Positions 30,621 to 45,451 of a DNA stretch of 64,000 nucleotides are shown here, in pieces. The number at the start of each line of letters is the position of its first letter. The stretch's first letter is position 1. Under the pieces are notes generated by a model. That model was not told where the DNA came from and searched no databases. It worked only from the letters and a program-made list of their open reading frames with translations. The position numbers were made by a program, and so were the translations under genes. The stretch lies in the NCBI GenBank assembly GCA_021613335.1, contig JAJTWR010000293.1, positions 352,001-416,000 on the forward strand, given 5' to 3'. The DNA is from Whitmania pigra (Eukaryota; Annelida; Clitellata; Hirudinida; Haemopidae).

Positions 30621-31590
30621 GATCAAAGACTAAGGTATGCTGGTTTTGTAGTCATAGTCATTCGCTCACACCATTGCCTTTCACTCTCCACACGTCTAAC
30701 TAAAAGGTCATCTCTAATACTTAATATCACACAACTGATATAACAAATTCTACTTAACCCCGAGCAACTCAGAACAGCCAGTTAATTCATATATTTGATT
30801 AAAGTCTGCTGCATAACTAAGAGATATTTGGACTTATTAGATCGCTCCATGTGTTGCTCAATAAACGCCCAATCACAATTTTTGTTGTCTTTGACCCCAC
30901 AATAATCTGCCAAGTTTGTACGTATCGTTGCAAAAACGATGTTCGTTCAGCTAATAATCCATCTATATAATTTTTAAGTATAAACTTTGCTGAAAACGTT
31001 ACATACGTGAATTCAATAAATGCCTCGTTTAGAGATTATAAACCTTTGTTACTTGGATTTTATTAGCTTGTGGCGCTTACTTTGATGTCTTTTTAGAGAA
31101 CTGCTTTTTAACTTACAGTTTTAATGCTTCAAAGTTTGCAAAGAATAAAATCAATTGATATTTGTCTCGCATGAGGCGGATTGCAATAACATAATTTGGA
31201 TCAATAACGAAGTCCGGTTATGAACCCTAGCGGATTGCGTTCATGATTTGAAACACTCATAAATCTTCAGCCTCAAGCAGACAACCGTAAACAATTGCGT
31301 CAAGAGTGGTAACTGAGTGTCAACTGAGATAAAGGAGTGATCGGAAATTTTCTACACCTTGTGACGTATAAATTGGTCCCTGTGCTACTAAATCTTCGGT
31401 GCAGATTTTTATTAAAAAAATCTATCGCAAACTCACAATGAAGATGAAATTGAGAGCTTATTGATAAGTGACAGAAGAAGGACTGCAAGATGTCATACGC
31501 ATTGCTGCAAATAACCAGTCTTACATCCAGACCTGATTCACGCGTAGATGATTTGTTCAAAACAGAGAAAACGTTCAAGTAAGATTAAAA

Positions 31591-32938
31591 AACGCTATGC
31601 ATGCTGCATTAACAGCAGATTATTGGTCATCATTACCAAATGACAGTTACCTTGGTGTAACTGGTCACATTATTTATAATTCCTGGACACTTCACTTGTT
31701 TGATTTAGCTGTTTACCATTATTTTACTTCATGTACACAGCACTTTACTGCTTTATAGTTGGGGTATTTGTGACAAAGTTTCAACACTTCCCACAGATAA
31801 TGCACGAAATGTGACTGCTGCAGTAACGATGTTGCCGTTTGAGCATATGCTACGTGCAGCTCACTGTCTTCAATTATCATTCAGGAAAGCACTTGATGAA
31901 TCTAGTGTAGAAGCTGCTCTGTCAAAGCACGAAAAATTGTTCCCCATTTCAATCATACTAAATGATATGAAGCTTCAAACAGAACAAGCTAAACTCAATC
32001 AGAAAGCAGAGTCTCTCACACAAGATGTCTCCACTTGTTTGAATTCCACTCTGCAAATGATCCAGCGTTTAATAAATAAAGCAGTAATCTCGGCAGTTTT
32101 CGACAACCGAAATCATAATCATAACTTATGTCTAAGTGGGAACAACTCAGAATAATTGAAAATATTTTGGAGCCCTGCCGTTACGGACGCCGAACTCTGG
32201 GGTGGAGAAAAGTATATTTTCTGGTCAGTTTTTATGCCAACGATGTGCCATCTTTACCGTACCATGACCGTGTCTGACGATGACCCAACTTATGTGGTTC
32301 GGTTCAAGAAGGCTTTTAGTGACGATCTTTGACAACGCCAGAAAAATTTCACTTTAAGTTGGCTAAGTATTGCAACAGCACTTGATCCAAGATTCAAGAA
32401 CCTGAAATGCCTATCTAAGGAAAAAAGAGAGTAAGTGTGGATGGAGCTGAAGAACTTGATGAATACCATGAAAAGCCAAGAAAATGAAACTGTTAAGACA
32501 ATTTGATCGTGAATATCATTAGAAACTCAGATAATAATTTTGGAATTTTATTTCATTTCTCAGATATATATATATATAGCCAAGGCAAAGAAGAGGCAGA
32601 TTTTCTACGAATATTCCAGTGACTCTGAGGATGAGGAACCACTTTGTACCATGAAGGAGTTCAGCCTCATCTATTGTAAAAAGGGCTTTAGCTCGTTATA
32701 GAGCTGAATCGGAGATTGACAAAGCTGGCTGTCCGTTGGAATGGTGGAGAAACTTCGCACCATGACATGGCTGGTTGCTAAGCTGGCATTCAAATACCTA
32801 GCGCCGCCAGCAACCACAGTACATTGTAAAAGTTTATTTTCTTTATCTGGCCATGCTGTAAATAACAAACGTGCATCCCTTTCTCCAGGCAACACAAACA
32901 AGTTCGTTTGCCTCAGCAACTGGCTTAATAAGCCTTGA
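31591..32938 (+). pseudogene. ZBED-type hAT transposase pseudogene
   Basis: Fragments in shifting frames follow the hAT/ZBED order. First comes ADYWSSLPNDSYLGVTGH (about 31615), then AAVTMLPFEHMLRAAHCLQL (31811 onward) and KAESLTQDVSTCLNSTLQMI. Next are WEQLRIIENILEPC, PLEWWRNF and finally a dimerisation-domain tail KYLAPPATTVHCKSLFSLSG with NNKRASLSPGN. Stops and frameshifts separate the blocks. An otherwise typical TRWNST motif reads TCLNST. It is dead. I could not find its terminal repeats. It is a different family from the 26.4-kb hAT element. Confidence 0.8.
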
Positions 32939-35900
32939 ATTACCTTAAATAAAATTTTTTGATAAAAATTTGAAATGTTTTTGGAAATTAATTTGATAAT
33001 AGGATGGTGCTATCAAAAATGTGTTAACTACGATTAAAATAATTATTCGTGCGATTAATTGAGAATATTAATTTGCAGCCTTAGTTACAACAGTAATTTT
33101 GCAGCCTTAGATTAAACAAGTTGTGTTAAGTTTTTAATTTTTCTGAAAAAAATCTGAAAGCAAATTTAATTTTATTAATTACATTGGACAACATTTATTT
33201 CCCGCGAAGTCTTCGCTTATTGTGAATTGCATAAAATAATTAGTGATAATAGTTATAATAATATATTATGACTCCAAAAAAAAAGTTAAAATTGGTTTTT
33301 TTAAGCCTTCGATAAATTCAAGAGACACTACACTTATGTTATCGGCCAGTTACTGTCGCATGGAAATTGGGAAATTGGCATTATTAGGATTGAAGTTAGA
33401 ATGTTAGGACAGGATTCTAAATATTTTTGTTGTTCGTGTGATGTCCACCGATTTCTCTACTGTAAATGTTCTTTGAAACAATCCCGTGACATCAGAATTC
33501 CTGACGATGACTTAGATACGACAGAACCTTGTTTACCCGGTTTAAAGCCAGAGAGGTCAGAAAATCAAGCTGGTCCTGGAGGTGAAAAAAAAGTGTTAAT
33601 TCACCTGGAGTGACTTGCGAAGACGAAATTGGTCTCATCATTGACAAATCATATGGAAGCATGAAAAATGTTGCGTTTGAATGGATTTGTCAGTTATTCG
33701 TTTGTTTTGGATATTAATCAACAGATTTAAAAGCAGAAAAACACATTCTGTCTGACTGGAAGTGTTGTGGAAGTTACGTTCAACGAGGGTTTTACAAAGT
33801 CTCATGAAAAATCAGCATCAACATCAATGAGTTTGATAAAAATTGAAAGTAAATAAAATCATTTTAAACATATTAATAAATCGATCTGTGATAAAGTTTA
33901 ATAGTATAATATAAGTATTATCATATGTTTATCAAGTGACAGATGTCTGGAGTCACCTGAATAGGCTTGGCTGAAGAGGACAAATGATGAGACCATGATT
34001 AGATGTTATTCATCGAAACAAACCTGGTATCTTTGTTGCGAAAACAAAAATATGGACCGGAACCACTGGCTAAACATTTTAGTACAAATATTTTAAAGAT
34101 AATTTTGAATATAGGAGACTGCAAATACACTCCTATTTAACTTTTCGAAAACATTATTAGTTCATTAAATAAACATTTTCAGTTATGATGGTGATGATTC
34201 AATGTCAAAGGTGGAACATAAAAATGAAATAAAGGAAAAATGAGTGAGCTAATTCAAGCGTTAAGTTCTTTTCAGCCATTAATTTTTGAAACTATTATTA
34301 AAATGATTTTAAACTTAAAAAATTGTAACTATTATTATATTATTTATTAAATATTATTTCCACATTAATAAGACATAACATGAAAATATCTAATTGAAAT
34401 TAGTTCCAGCGCTATGTTATACTTTTGCAGTCATTCTCTTTGTTGCAATTTGTGCTCTTGGAGAAGTCATTTGTTTAATAGGTATTGCATGTTTTGGAGC
34501 CATTTGCATTAAGATGTGAACTTTGAGAATTTCAGACTTAATTCAATTAATTTATATTTAGATTGTTATTATTTAATTAATTTGATTTTTGAACACGATG
34601 TCAAAATTTTAATTCAGATATAATTGAAAATCCGCGTCTACGTCATATACGACAAACAGCACACCTATTACCAGATTGGACAATACAGCATGAATCATCA
34701 AATGCTCTTGGACAATAATTTTTTGAACGATTTCAATTTTACTTAATAATTAGAGATCAAATAAATAATAAATCGTTGTGGCCGAGATTACTTAGCGTGC
34801 TTGCAAGTACAATTTTATTACAAACGTCAAATTGCGAATATTTATAAACTTTGGAAGGTGAGTATGTTTATTAATAAACATGCAGATGATGAAAGATTGA
34901 AATACTTTAACCAAATAAGATAGAAGTAAATATGAATTAATATACTTGTTATTATATTGAATTTAAAGGTGCTGTCACTAGCTTTTAAATTAAATTAATT
35001 TTTTTACCAGTCGATCATGAAGAGTTATGCATTCAGGAGATATTCAAACCCAGTTGTTCTCAGGGTTATATGGTTTTTGTGAGTGAAGCCAAGTATGGAA
35101 GAATGAGTAATGCCTCAGCGAGAAGTGTTAGAAAAAATGTTACGACTCCTGAATGGTTTACAATTAAAAAATTCTAAAAAATGGAAATTTAGCTAAATTT
35201 TTTTTGATTTAGTATATTTTTTTAGTTTTACGTTTGATATGTTCAATTTGGAATTCAAGCTGTGAGAAGTTCAACCGGCTAGCTATCTTTTAACAATGGC
35301 TTTTTTCAACCCGAAAATTACATCAGAATTTCACTCGTCTGAAAGTGGTCGATTTTAAAATGAATGCTTGATGATTATTTTGGTGTAATTTACTTTGACG
35401 TTGGTTGAATAGTTAAAAAGATTTATGAACCTGCTAGGGTCATAATGTTTTATTAACGTCCGTTGCATAGCTGGATGATTAGGACGGTGCTCCCGCAAGT
35501 GATACCAATACGATTATCGGTGGGGCACTGACGCATTTTATACCCCGGCGCCGGCTAAAAATGTGACCCCGATCGATTCTTCCATTCAGCAGCGGATTTA
35601 ATGTGAGGGGGATTAGTCAACCTTGTTTTAATTAAATTTTTTTTAATCAATTCAATAATTGGACAAAAATGTTAGATCCTAAATCCGCTCACTCACTCCA
35701 GTGTTCTACATAAGTCATTGTTACCACCTACATGAATGAGAACAAATCTTTAAGCCATGTGGAACTGCAAAACTGGCAGCAGACCAAAACTGCTTCGTTG
35801 TTTGACCATTAAAGTTAATCTCAGGGTACTTTCATGATGACTCATAAGAATATAGAATGCCTGAATAGTTACAATGAGCTTCACAAGCTTAAGCTGTTAC

Positions 35901-36218
35901 ACTGACATCAGGGTAGAAGGTCAGCTCGATGTCCTGCCCAACAAACCTGTGAACTTCTGAACTTAATGTAATAATAATTAATAAGTTGATAAAATGATTA
36001 TATGGTAACATCCGATTCTGCAAAGAAAACCAAAGTGTTTGCAACTGAAATTCATCCAAAACAAACTAATTCAGTACCAAAACACGTTGTCCACCACACG
36101 TTCTTTTTGCAATTTAAATTTCTCATGTGAGATGGTTCAAAAATTAAAATCTATGCCAATAAACCCTTTTATGAACTAATAGTTCTTCGTTACAAATTTA
36201 TGCTTCAATGGAGGAGAC
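32939..36218. other. Mostly unassigned, AT-rich, with two possible exon-like frames
   Basis: Long AT-rich stretch with scattered short frames and no clear gene. A hydrophobic peptide (FAVILFVAICALGEVICL, about 34424-34520) follows a CAG. A 55-codon frame at 35011-35178 resembles part of a galactose-binding lectin domain (separate entry). A GC-richer patch at about 35490-35600 (CCCCGGCGCCGGC) looks like a dispersed-repeat end. The 33401-33613 frame has no recognised domain. Confidence 0.35.
35011..35178 (+). CDS. Possible exon with a galactose-binding (SUEL-type) lectin-like motif
   Basis: A CAG acceptor (35008-35010) precedes an open frame that ends in TAA. It contains CSQGYMVFVSEAKYGRM, which resembles the N-terminal strand and YGR motif of SUEL/rhamnose-binding lectin domains (C--G--I-I--A-YGR). 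The rest of the domain, with its later cysteines, is not visible. It could be a single exon of a split gene, a fragment or a coincidence. Confidence 0.25.
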
Positions 36219-38799
<2,581 letters not shown>

Positions 38800-39587
38800 A
38801 TGACGAAATCACCTAAATCCGAAAAGAAGCACAAGGATATGAAAGAGAAGTCTAAAGAGCACAAGCACGGATCTGGTAGCAGTAGCAGCAGCAGCAGTAG
38901 CGACAGCGACAGCAATGACCCTGCCAAGAAGGAAATGAAGAAGCAGAAGAAGCTTCAGAAGAAAGCTCAGAAGGTGAGTGGTTTCACATGTGAATGATGC
39001 GAGGACCCTTCGCGAACGTTTTTTGTAAACATCACAGCATGCCAAGCATGGTTACCATGGGGGCCATCACAGTGGACATGGTGGATACCCGGGCGGACAG
39101 CCCATGGGGTACCCAGGTGGGGTGCCAGCGAGCTATCCTGCCGGTCCACCTATGGGCTACCCTGGTGGCCAGCCTATGGGTTATCCTGGTGGGCAGCCTA
39201 TGGGTTATCCTGGTGGGCAGCCTGTGGGTTATCCTGGTGGGCAGCCTATGGGTTATCCTGGTCAGCCAGCAAAGCATCCCACTGGGTATCCACAGCAACC
39301 TCCAATGCAGCCCGGATATCAGCCGCAAGCCGCACCCTTTGCTATCAACAACCCAAGTAATTTTCATTATTATTGATTTTGTGTTGCAGAGTCACTGAAG
39401 GCCTGAGTAAGGATGCCCCTATCTTAAGGTGAATTGATGAATTTTCCACTGAATTAATTCATCTGAATATCCTGAGACGTCAGAATGTGAACTGCGCATG
39501 GTGTTCTGGACAATGATTTAAAAATTTCATTTTTTTGTTTCAGGTGCCCCTTATAAGCCTGATGACAAATATCCTCTACCAAAATAG
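38800..39587 (+). CDS. Small protein with Ser/Lys-rich start and GYPGGQPM repeats (3 exons, 178 aa)
   Basis: Exons are 38800-38973, 39038-39356 and 39544-39587 (179 codons, phases consistent). Exon 1 encodes a very hydrophilic start: alternating Lys/Glu, a Ser8 run followed by DSDSND, and KKEMKKQKKLQKKAQK. Exon 2 begins with a His/Gly-rich patch (YHGGHHSGHGG). It continues with octapeptide repeats of the type GYPGGQPM (six or seven copies with PVGYPGG and PASYPAG variants), then QQPPMQPGYQPQ. Exon 3 encodes APYKPDDKYPLPK and the stop. There is no signal peptide or membrane segment. Low-complexity GYP/PGYP tails occur in annexins, scramblases and many unrelated proteins, so no function is assigned. 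Codon bias and precise splice phases support a real gene. Confidence 0.8.
39116..39262 (+). repeat. 24-bp coding minisatellite (GYPGGQPM units)
   Basis: Tandem 24-bp units of the form GGTTATCCTGGTGGGCAGCC plus TATG. The middle three copies are almost identical at the DNA level, which points to recent slippage or gene conversion within the coding exon. Confidence 0.85.
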
Positions 39588-40232
39588 CTTGGTTAGTTGG
39601 TTTCAAAGTGCTTTAAAAGATGCATGAACCTTTAAGATGTCGTTGAGAGAATACATTCTGAGTTCTGAATCAACCACTATTGTTGTTATGATCATGCGGA
39701 CTCAACTTTGTAATTATTACAGTTAATAAGTTATAATCTGAACATATTAGTTTAATAATAATTGCACCACCATGCCTGAAAATTACAGAACTTCATTTCT
39801 TTTCTTAAGCTGGCTGTAATATGAATGAGTTGTTAATTTGATATATAGTATTTATTTTTATTGCTTATTTTTATTTTTATTTTTAAGATCTAAGTTTTAA
39901 GGAATTTGCTTAATGAAATGAACAATGAGAACAAATATGAATTTAGTGTTAACAAATATTAATTCATCTAATTACATCTCAGTGATTCACTAGACAACAA
40001 AACCATTACTATTTTATAATTTTATGCTATGTTTACTATCCTGTCTGTTTTCATAGCTCTAGAACTATGTGCTATGATTGTAATCAAGGGCAGATGTAGG
40101 GGAAGGCCTGTGGGAGGGGCCATGATGTCATTTAAGAGTTATAGGAAAAGATTAACATATTATATCTTAAAATATTATTCCATTAATTTATCCTTCCCCC
40201 TCTCTAGTTCCAATGACCCACTGCCTAGATCT

Positions 40233-40379
40233 GCACTTGATTGTAATTATAATGGCTTTAAGCACTTGATTGCAATTATAATGGCTTTAAGCACTTGATT
40301 GTAATTATAATGGCTTTAAGCACTTGATTGTAATTATAATGGCTTTAAGCACTTGATTGTAATTATAATGGCTTTAAGC
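40233..40379. repeat. 29-bp tandem repeat, five copies
   Basis: Five head-to-tail copies of a 29-bp unit (GCACTTGATTGTAATTATAA followed by TGGCTTTAA), nearly identical; copy 2 has one substitution. There are no spacers, so it is a minisatellite. It lies about 650 bp past the Gly-Tyr-Pro gene. Confidence 0.9.
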
Positions 40380-42329
40380 AGAACATGCTTTAGGAGAGGA
40401 TAGGTCTTAATTATGTTCTGTTGCTTTACATGTATGTGAAGATCATTTATATGAAAGAGTTAATGCCCAGATTAGTTCAAAACATTTTTTCTTATTATTA
40501 ATTGTTCTTGCAAAATTCAAATTGGAATTCTTTTAGATCACTGAGGCTTGCCATACCAACTATTTATCTGATATTATTTCTAATTGAGGACTTTGACAAG
40601 TTTAAATATCTTTAAGCATTTGTTAATTTGCAAAAGTGCTTTCGTTTTTAATTTTTGTTTTGTAAAATTACAATGCAAATTTTGTTCTATATTGAGATTA
40701 GTCTGCAGTACGATGAATGGTGAAACTGGATGATTTAAATATTGATTGAGATATAATGTGATTCATAAATTATTCTTGTTTTGATATCTTTTGTAGGTTG
40801 GGTCAAGAAGAAGCTTATCACTAATATCGTAAAATGCTTTGCTCTTCAGCTTCAATTTCATCACTTTGTTGGTGGCTTTCCATTAGTTTTCCAATATCTT
40901 TGTAATATTACACATGAATTCAACATGTTAAGGTTCGAATGCTTTAGTTTTATAGTGAACCATTCCTATACTTTTTTGAATAAACTTTGTAATTTTTTCA
41001 GTTGCATTTGATTGTAAATGTGCTAGTTAATTTGACCAAGTATGACTCAATCCCTTATATAATAGCTATTGTGGGGTTCAATTTTAACACAATAAAGTAA
41101 TTGTTGTAACCCATTTTAAAAACTTTCAAGGTATCTGTTTTTGTTTGTATTTGTTAGTGTTATTATGGTCAAGATATGATCATGTTTAATTTTGAATTTT
41201 GCAGATTTTGGAAATTAAAGTTTAAATTCACTTGTTTCAAAGATTGGTTAAATATTAGAATATGATTTAGGGTATGAGTAGATGGAAAGTTGATTACTGC
41301 CTATGAATTAGCAATATTATAAGATGAAACCCTTGGATCAATTTCAAATGGAAATGGTCATAATAAGGAAACATCTTTAAGCTGAGGACTCAAAAAGAGT
41401 CTATTAGCTGATTTCAAATGGATCAGACAAAAATGATGTCTTGCGATGTTAAAGACTTAATCTTCGTTCAAAAATTGAAGAAAATTTAAAAAATATAAGT
41501 CAGTTTTCGTCTAGGTTCGTCAATGAACACGGAGAAAGTGACTCTCGGCGTATCTCTAAATTCAAAATTTTTTTCTCACGACTAAGACAAGTTCTATGGC
41601 GTGGCAGCTATGCAGCACCAATCATAGAGTGAGTCGTGGTTTTATAGCTTTCCATACACCTCGACTCAGTGGATCTCCATGGACTCTGCAATTTTTGCTG
41701 TTTGATTATTTTCCATCGTTATGCAGTTGTTGCAGAAATTAAAGCCTCAGCTGTTGTCATGTTGTGTACTCTCGTCAAATTAAAATTGTCAAGATTTACT
41801 ACCAACATCAGCCCATCTAATTCGCAACTTTGTCCTTATTCTCCAGCACATGTGTCTTATTGCATGCGTTGTCTTGATGCTGAGGAGACATAAAATTTGG
41901 AATTTATTTTACACGGTCTCATTCGCTCGGCCCCGGAGGATCTCCGAATTCTGTTTCTAGCCCTCTGCCAACAAAAAGATTGTTTACCATTGGTCTAGGT
42001 GATCTTGCTCTTCATAGAGTTGCAAAAGAGGTATTGGAAAAAAGAGATTTTGCTTATGTCATTGGCCGGTTTGCGACAGTGAAATCAATAAAAATAAATA
42101 ATTTGTAGATTATGTAAATCAGAATTTGAAACCATGTGGTTATATTTTCAATTCTAAACTCATTTGAATATATTGCATTATTATATTAAAATTATAATGC
42201 ATGACTAATTCAGCCACTGCCGTATATGTAAATCAGAATAACGATCAATTTTATATATATAAATTTGCTTCATTAAATACAATGTTTCATTAAAATTTAA
42301 TTTTTTCCTTATTCGATGTTATAGAAAAA

Positions 42330-42412
42330 TGTGATTAAACGGGTGGATGGCGGGGCGCCAATTTTATAGTTCGTCCCCGGGTGAAAAATATCCTAGCTAC
42401 GCCTCTGGCATG
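42330..42412 (-). mobile_element. Possible DNA-transposon terminus (CAGAGGCGTAGCTAGGA type)
   Basis: Read on the minus strand, the sequence starts CCAGAGGCGTAGCTAGGATA and runs into CCCGGGG and GCGCCCCGCC. This resembles the common CAGTGGCGTAGC... ends of invertebrate hAT-like elements. No matching second end or target duplication was found, so it may be a truncated copy. Confidence 0.35.
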
Positions 42413-42984
42413 TAAGTTGCGGATGCATTAACCGGTTCATGCTAAAAAGTTACGTTCCCGGTTATTGGGGTTCAGATTACACCACTATTCGTTTTCATTT
42501 AATATTAATTCAGAGACTTTTTTTCGAAGTTAAGTTTGAACAATATAAATTCTATTTATTTTAGGTGTGTATATGTGAACGATTTGAGTCTATTGATTAA
42601 AACTCTTATAAACATTACTTTTTATCAAATAGAAATTAATTAAATTGCTCATTTGAGATTCAACGTAATTATAGAATTGTTCAATGTTATTGCAAATGAT
42701 CTCCCTAAATTGTACAGTTATATGTATTTGTCACATTTGATCTGTTGACAGAATGTGATGGATAAGCAGGTCTAAAGCACCTCAAACACTGTGTTTTCTT
42801 TACTTTAGCTGGTCTTTCATTCATTGCCTCAATTTCTCCAGAGTTTATCTCGAGAAGTTTAAATGCATCCATGATCGATTTTCTGAGATGGGCTCTGTTG
42901 ACCAAACGTCTTCTAATCAATTGCCGGACGAGAGACTCCGAGACTTACGGTAAATAGGCATCATTTGCGCATCACTTGTTCCAA

Positions 42985-43045
42985 TCAGTGGCATACCAAG
43001 GGGGTTGCGGTAGGGGCGGTCCGCCCCGGGCGGCATTTTGAGGGG
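42985..43045 (+). mobile_element. Possible DNA-transposon terminus (CAGTGGCATACC type)
   Basis: CAGTGGCATACCAAGGGGGT followed by GGTCCGCCCCGGGCGGC, much richer in GC than its surroundings. It has the same general type as the end at 42412, in opposite orientation. No partner end is seen. Confidence 0.35.
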
Positions 43046-45451
43046 GTACGTAAAAAATAAGAAATAGAAAAAAAAAAGGGCCATGAATCATGAGGGTTAA
43101 ATAAAACTTTTCAGAGCCTTTATAGTAAGTAGATTACTTTTTACGTAATTAAAAATGTATAGAAGTAAAATCTTTAAATAACATGCAAATTATGTACAAA
43201 TTGCTATCTTTAGAGAAAACAGTTCACGTGAAAATTTGTTCTTCAAAGTTCAATAATGTGATTGTCAAACTAGTCCCTTTATCGTGGCGACACTTATAAT
43301 AAGTAAAATCTGCCATCTTCCCTCCTCAGTGTTTTACTGTGTCCACTTAAGAGTCAGATTTCAGCAAGTTCATGATCTTGCAAACAAATACGCTTTTCTC
43401 ACATCGCCAAATCCGCTCGTTGATAATTATTATTGGCATAGTTGGTGAAGACATAGAGAAAAAAGAATTTGTTGCCGAAAGTAATTGAAGTATTTTATGG
43501 AATTTTCAGGAAACGATAAAATCGATGGTAACTTTTAACTTTTGAGATTTATACAGAGATACCTCCTTGGGTATTATGCCCCTAATATTGTGGTCTAGAT
43601 GCGTATCTTCCTAGCCCAGGCTATTAGTTCTGCCAGATAAGGGCGCTCTTTCTCCAAACTTAAGTTAAAAATACTCTCTTCGATCATCGATGAGCCAATC
43701 AAGGCTTACAGACTTGGGAGGCCTTTCTATAGAGAGGGAACTTGCCGGTGAAACTGTTACCAAAAAATGCGGAAAAAGTGGGGAGAGTTTGTAACCGATT
43801 TTTTAACCGATTTTATTTTAAAAAGATTTGAGAATTTTTCGAAAATTTGGAGGTTGACGGGGTTAACGGATTATTAACGGCCAAGAGGGAGGCGGCAAGA
43901 ACAGATTGCACATCCAAATTACGAAACTGGAAATAATGTGTCAAGCATATTGAAGAACAAGACACTGTCCACCTGTTAATTTTTCGTTTGAAAGAGTAGA
44001 TGCAAGCCAAATGATCCAAGTTATCTATGCCGCTCTTATTTGACTTACAATAAAGGATAATTTTTGGTTTTTGTTCTGATCCTCTACAGCCTTGTCGTGA
44101 TTCATTGTTGACAGAAGGATGGCCGACTTACCTTTTTTGGGAGCATATGATGCCAAAGGTTTGTTGCCATCAAATGCAAAGAACGAAGATAATTCGTCTA
44201 CGTTTTTGCTATCATGCTTTGCGGAATGTTTCGTTTATTCTTGAGAATGGTTTCTATGTAGGTCAGACCTTGAGTAAGCAATTCTTCTGCCAGAGCAACG
44301 CTTGTGAATAGCAATCTCCCACTTACTTATGAACCAAGGTGATACCATTGTTTACACAACACGTGCACCCAGATTCTGATGTTACTTCATTTGATTGCCT
44401 TCTAAGATAAACCTCCGCTTTTACTAGATAATACGGGCACTGTCACCACCGCACCTTTATTCCATGTTTACTTGTAAAGTACTGCTACATGAACATGGGG
44501 CTCTGAATCGTTATGTCTGCTCCAAGATTATAGTATTTTTGTGGTAACGAACACTGTCCAAGCATCTCAAAAAGTGGCTAGCCGTATAGTTCCCTTGCTA
44601 AACGTGAGAGATTGAGACCAATGGTTCCATGGGAAATGGATTAACTAAAAATTCAAGCAGAAATTCAGAATTTGGAGATTTATAATAATAATCCAGAAGA
44701 AGTTCATATGAACGTATTTGACTAATTAAAAAAAACTCTAACTGAAGGGTTTTCCAACATTCTTGTAAAATATTAATTTTATTAATAAATGAATAAGAGC
44801 ATACTCCTTGCCTCTTGTGGCTTAATAATTTGTGTAACATGAAAAAATGTTCTAGTGAGTTGTTGATTATGAAATCATAAGACACCCCGCCGATAATAAG
44901 CCCTAGAGCGTCTTTTGGAGCAAAAATTAATGTAAAACACTGTATATTTTCAGGGAAACACGGTATATGAAACATTGAAGATAATACAATAGAGGAACAC
45001 ATTTGCACTTTGCAACTACATTTTAAAATATAAACTGCCCATTGAAAGTTGAACGACTCTTAATGTTGCATAATACAAACAAAAAAGTAAGCCTGGTTTA
45101 GGAAAATTTCTTTGAAAAAAAATTGAAAAAAAAACGAATCAAACAAACGTTTAAAAAATTAAAGCAGAAATTAGACATAAACTCCGCTTGAGGTGGTATC
45201 ACTTATTTAAAATATGCTATTCACAACTACGTCTATCGTACAACAGTAAAACAGTCTATTCGTAATTATGCAATCAATCTTATATACGAGATTTTTGTTC
45301 CTTTGTTATTTAAGTAGCCATATTATAAAAAGTTGTAATTAAGTAGGAATTTTGTGAATTCATCTTGAATTTTCTTCAGTAAAGTTCTCAAGCTACTATA
45401 ACAGACTGCATAGAGTAGCCAACAATTCCGAAGTCTAAAATTCTGTCTGAT

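Larger units (their letters stand above)
26014..31266. repeat. Repeated unit, locus 1 (paralogous to 50511-52785), interrupted by a hAT element and carrying a transferase gene
   Basis: Three blocks match locus 2 in the same order and orientation. They are 26014-26247 (with 50511-50780), 28286-28845 (with 50784-51573, including a TTA microsatellite) and 30546-31266 (with 52067-52785). Between blocks 1 and 2, locus 1 has about 2 kb extra, including the hAT element at 26432-27671. Between blocks 2 and 3 it has the GlcNAc-transferase gene, where locus 2 has about 490 bp of other sequence. Block 3 encodes, on the minus strand (about 30600-30510), a peptide with ERKDVDDAVLQWFTNSRA. This resembles the CENP-B-type helix-turn-helix of pogo/Tigger transposases, so the unit may descend from such a transposon. 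Confidence 0.75.
39588..45451. other. Gene-poor stretch
   Basis: This begins with the 3' UTR of the Gly-Tyr-Pro repeat gene. It contains a 29-bp tandem repeat (40233-40379) and two GC-rich transposon-end-like sequences (about 42330-42412 and 42985-43045). It also holds frames without recognised domains (41669-41893 plus, 42705-42920 minus, 44105-44311 plus, 44598-45008 minus). The 44.0-45.0 kb part looks like decayed repeat. I found no gene that I can support. Confidence 0.4.

Noticed and set aside
40233..40379. CRISPR-like array
   Set aside because: The 29-bp units are directly adjacent with no spacers, in a eukaryotic genome; it is a minisatellite. The same holds for the 24-bp coding repeat at 39.1 kb.
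42705..42920. 71-codon minus-strand frame with a CLRCF motif, considered as a transposase C-terminus
   Set aside because: The cysteine pattern does not match piggyBac or another family well enough, and no neighbouring transposase sequence is seen.
44598..45008. 136-codon minus-strand frame
   Set aside because: AT-rich composition, no recognised domain, no splice partners; the region looks like decayed repeat.
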